Assembly: GCA_026261815.1 (NCBI GenBank)
Contig: JAMPIT010000856.1
Location: 11,640,001 to 11,704,000 of the forward strand
Direction: 5' to 3'
DNA length: 64,000 bases
From: Monarcha castaneiventris obscurior
Lineage: Eukaryota > Chordata > Aves > Passeriformes > Monarchidae
Shown: positions 61,304-64,000 of the stretch, piece by piece
Numbering within the stretch: the stretch's first letter is position 1
How the letters are laid out: the number at the start of each line of letters is the position of its first letter
Made by a program: the position numbers and the translations under genes
The notes under the pieces: model-generated
The model's database searches: none
What the model was told of the DNA's origin: nothing
Seen by the model: only the letters and a program-made list of their open reading frames with translations

Positions 61304-61317
61304 CCACTAGAGGGCAC
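61304..61317 (+). promoter_or_regulatory. Candidate CTCF site, forward orientation
   Basis: CCACTAGAGGGCAC matches the core CCASYAGRKGGCRS at every position. It lies about 120 bp before the TAAT-rich island at 61430. Binding is inferred from the motif. Confidence 0.55.
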
Positions 61318-61429
61318 TGGGAGTCGATTTTCCATTCCCTTCTCTTAGTTTCTGCTCTTTATTTGAGTTTCTCCTTGCTTAGCGTTCTCCCCACCTCTCC
61401 CTCCTCTTTGCTGGCCAGCTCAGACTGTT

Positions 61430-61700
61430 TAAATTGGAAATTATTTGTATTACTGTCTGTAAATAATAGATGAGGGAGTGAAGTGGAGTTGGTGTCCCTT
61501 CCATAAACTCCTCCTCACTTTAATTAGTGCGAAACAGCCTGGTGAGAATGCGAGCTGCCTTGATGCTGGTAATTAAAATTGAAACCACTGAAAAGCTGCT
61601 CTATTTTTTATCGGAGCTGCTGTTCGGAGCCGGGAGCCTGCGGACGGCTCTGCAGTAAAGAGTGATAATGAAGGTGTGAATTCCCGGAGGGAGGAGGGGC
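61430..61700. promoter_or_regulatory. Candidate conserved noncoding element
   Basis: GGAAATTATTTGTATTACTG, CTGTAAATAATAG, CTTTAATTAGTGCG, CTGGTAATTAAAATTG and GAGTGATAATGAAGG, with retained CpGs (TTATCGGAGC, TTCGGAGCCGGG). A strong candidate by composition. Confidence 0.55.
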
Positions 61701-62443
61701 AGCTGTAGCGATGGCTGAACTTACACCAGATGAAAATGCAGGAGCAATTAGAGGTGGCTGTGTACAAGCTGGGCATCGGAGATTAGTTGGCACCTTGGGA
61801 ACATGGCAGGGAGGGACAGGGAAGGGGGAGATTCTCTTTTTTTCCATTTTGAAAAAAAATTTAATAACAAAAAAAAAAAAAAAAAAGGGTGGTAACTTAA
61901 AATAAAGACAAACATGTGCAGTGTCCCCGCCTGAGCGAGGGATGGGAGGGATGGTGGAAGATGGGGCTGCACTACAGAGCATGTGGGGTTGGAGATGGGG
62001 GTATCTGGCATTGGGAAACAGCAGCATTGGTCATGTCGGGGTTTTCAGGAGCTCTCCAGCTGCCCTTGCAGGAAAGGCATGGGCTTGCTGCCATCCCCAG
62101 GTGTGCTGCTCCTGAATGTGCATCTGAATATCTCTGCATGTCTTCTGTGTGCCCAAGAACTGAACCAAAGCCAAGTGGTGGCCAATGAAGACTTCTTCTC
62201 ATCTTCTCTTAGGCTTTGGATCAGACCCCACCTCTGAAAAACAGTAACTGTTAACTTGGGTATCCACGAGTGATGGAAGATGGAAGAGCACAGAGAGCTT
62301 TGTTATTCCCAGCCAAAGAGGAGTTTGGGAAGAGTTGCTCTAAGTAATCAGATGTTGTTATTAATTGCTTCCTGCTCTGACATGTTCACCTTAGAGTGTG
62401 CCCCACCAAAGAGCTGACAGTCTCTGCTGGGCAGCAGAAAACC

Positions 62444-62512
62444 TGTCAGATAATACAATGTACCCATGTCAGATAATATAACATACCTATGTCAGATAAT
62501 TTCATGTATATA
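62444..62512 (+). repeat. 23-bp tandem repeat, three copies
   Basis: Copies start at 62444, 62467 and 62490, each opening TGTCAGATAAT and then diverging. The conserved part pairs TGTCA (MEIS/TGIF-like) with a GATAA word. Confidence 0.9.
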
Positions 62513-62959
62513 CATTCTCTGCCTATGGTGAGAGCTGTAAACCTGCAGGATCCTCTTCTGGCTGCAGCCACGCTGCAAGGAAAACACTCTCTGAACAAAA
62601 ACACATGAGACAGAGGTGCTCTGGGGGTAGAGAAGCTCCTCCATCCTCCAAGAGCTGATGGGAGCCTCCACCCAAAGGATGCCTCACTCCACCCTGGCTC
62701 GTTAGCTTCCTAGACACTGGGGAACACTTGAAGGTGTCAAATTGTCTTAATTCAGACTGAAGAGAAATTTTGTGGAAAGGAAGTTAAAGAGGCTGAAAAT
62801 TTCCTGCCCCAATCGGTTGTGGTTTCAGAGGGTTGGCTGTTGGGTGCTCCTTGGATTGGGAACTGCTTACAGAGGCTGCAGCTCCATGGCAGTAACGCTG
62901 TTCCCAAAATTAATTTAAGCTTCAAAGCAGGAAAAGCTCAGACTTTCTGTAGGAAGTTT

Positions 62960-63270
62960 CAATATTGGAGTGAAAAGCCAAAATTTAAAAATAGTCTATG
63001 AGAGGAGAAAACTTAATATATCCTGTAATATCATGATCTTGGAAGAAATCTGTAAAAAAAATGTAAAAAAATAACAGCCTGTGCATTAATGTCCTTATGC
63101 ACCAAGAAAGAGGAAAACAATTGCTTAATTTGCAACATGCACTTGGACTTTACCTACATGAAGGATTCTGCTAAATTTTCATTGAAATGTTCAGCACACT
63201 TGGTTTCCTATTCGTAGAATAAGCATTTTCTGGTGAAAAGCAGCTCAGCTTTTTTTAATTTGTCATTGAG
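62960..63270. promoter_or_regulatory. Possible conserved noncoding element
   Basis: AT-rich island with CTTAATATATCC, GTGCATTAATG, TTGCTTAATTTGC and CTTTTTTTAATTTGTC. It has fewer TAAT cores than the main islands, and chance AT-richness is possible. Confidence 0.3.
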
Positions 63271-64000
63271 TCACAGTAACAAAATATTTTTACACTTGGA
63301 ATTTATCACTTGATCTCCTGAAGGAAGAATCTGAGAGAGGATCGAGGGCAAAGGAAGAAGAGCTGAGATGCCCATGGCTGGTGATTTGTTTGCTTTCAGT
63401 TAACGTGATATTCTCAGGAATATGCTGATCCAGATACAATCCAGGACTGTCCACAATGCTGATTAGTGCCTTAGCATAATAGTGAGATCTCCATGAATCA
63501 TATTTATCTCCCACATCTTCTCTGCCTGTGAGTTTCTAAGGTTTCTCTCTGATTTCATCTATGAGGTGCACGCATCCCTCAGAGAGACTTTGCTAATCTC
63601 CAGAGTTTGGAAACTGGCAGTTTATAAACCCTGGAGATGGGCAAGTTTAGAACCATTGGAGGCTTAGAGACTCGGAACAATTGTGTTTTCACTTGTTCCT
63701 GTTTTGTTGTAATGAGGCTGCTTTATTTTATTATAAAGCAGGCAGGCCTTGCAGTTGAATTAAACCTTTGTTCACTATTGTGAACTCTGCTCAACATTGT
63801 TTTCTCAGTTAATAGGTTGTGTTCTCTCACCTGTCAGGCATGATACAAAAATGTGATGGAGCAGATTTCAAAACAGAGAGGGCGTTTCCTCAAGCCTATG
63901 GGACATGTTTGTTTATCCACTTGTTTCACACACTGGTCAGTGGCTTTTGTTATTTTAAACCAAAGAGAAGGTAGAACAGATTTGTATCTGAGCCACCCAG
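63271..64000. other. Intergenic, no gene seen
   Basis: The right edge of the window. No exon, promoter or repeat recognised, so any neighbouring gene lies beyond it. Confidence 0.5.

Noticed and set aside
7621..64000. tRNA, rRNA, CRISPR array or prokaryotic operon
   Set aside because: I found no cloverleaf-type boxes, ribosomal motifs, spaced direct repeats or ribosome-binding-site-led gene runs. The window is vertebrate DNA.

Overview
This window is vertebrate nuclear DNA, most likely from a bird and probably a songbird. The evidence is split exons with GT/AG introns, CR1-type LINE 3' ends, decayed MIR/CORE-SINE-like relics, one solo LTR resembling passerine endogenous retroviruses, and no primate- or rodent-type repeats. 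It contains no bacterial genes, operons, CRISPR arrays, rRNA or tRNA that I can recognise.

Positions 1-7620 hold the 3' end of one plus-strand protein gene. Eight coding exons (485-637, 3295-3350, 3484-3607, 4168-4258, 4602-4675, 4971-5085, 5999-6045, 6137-6216) join in phase through canonical splice sites. They encode 245 C-terminal residues that end in a bMERB (Rab-binding) domain of the MICAL-like family. A 3' UTR of about 1.4 kb follows, with an AATAAA at 7598. I assign the gene to MICALL2 (JRAB) rather than MICALL1, mainly because a long empty interval follows it. In other amniotes the 3' side of MICALL2 faces the gene-poor territory of the homeobox gene UNCX, whereas MICALL1 sits in a compact gene cluster. 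This assignment is inference.

Positions 7620-64000 are a gene desert of about 56 kb. I find no convincing coding gene in it. The background is moderately GC-rich and degenerate. Set into it are about 25 discrete AT-rich islands of 100-500 bp, dense in homeodomain cores (TAAT/ATTA), with SOX, POU, GATA and TCF-like words. They look like conserved noncoding elements of a developmental regulatory landscape, plausibly serving UNCX beyond the right edge, but conservation cannot be tested from one sequence. The densest islands are at 10855-11370, 19745-19920, 23515-23745, 30735-31255, 35365-35640, 39025-39335, 41435-41720, 43215-43400, 46845-47290 and 61430-61700.

Other landmarks are an orphan CpG island (26315-26660) followed by a strong splice donor, and two same-orientation near-consensus CTCF words, one in the MICALL2 3' UTR (7462) and one near the far end (61304). 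There is a perfect 23-bp palindrome at 46924, a three-copy 23-bp tandem repeat at 62444, an 11-bp minisatellite at 34056, and several microsatellites. Interspersed repeats are sparse: five CR1 pieces, about five SINE-like relics and one minus-strand solo LTR at 55097-55762.
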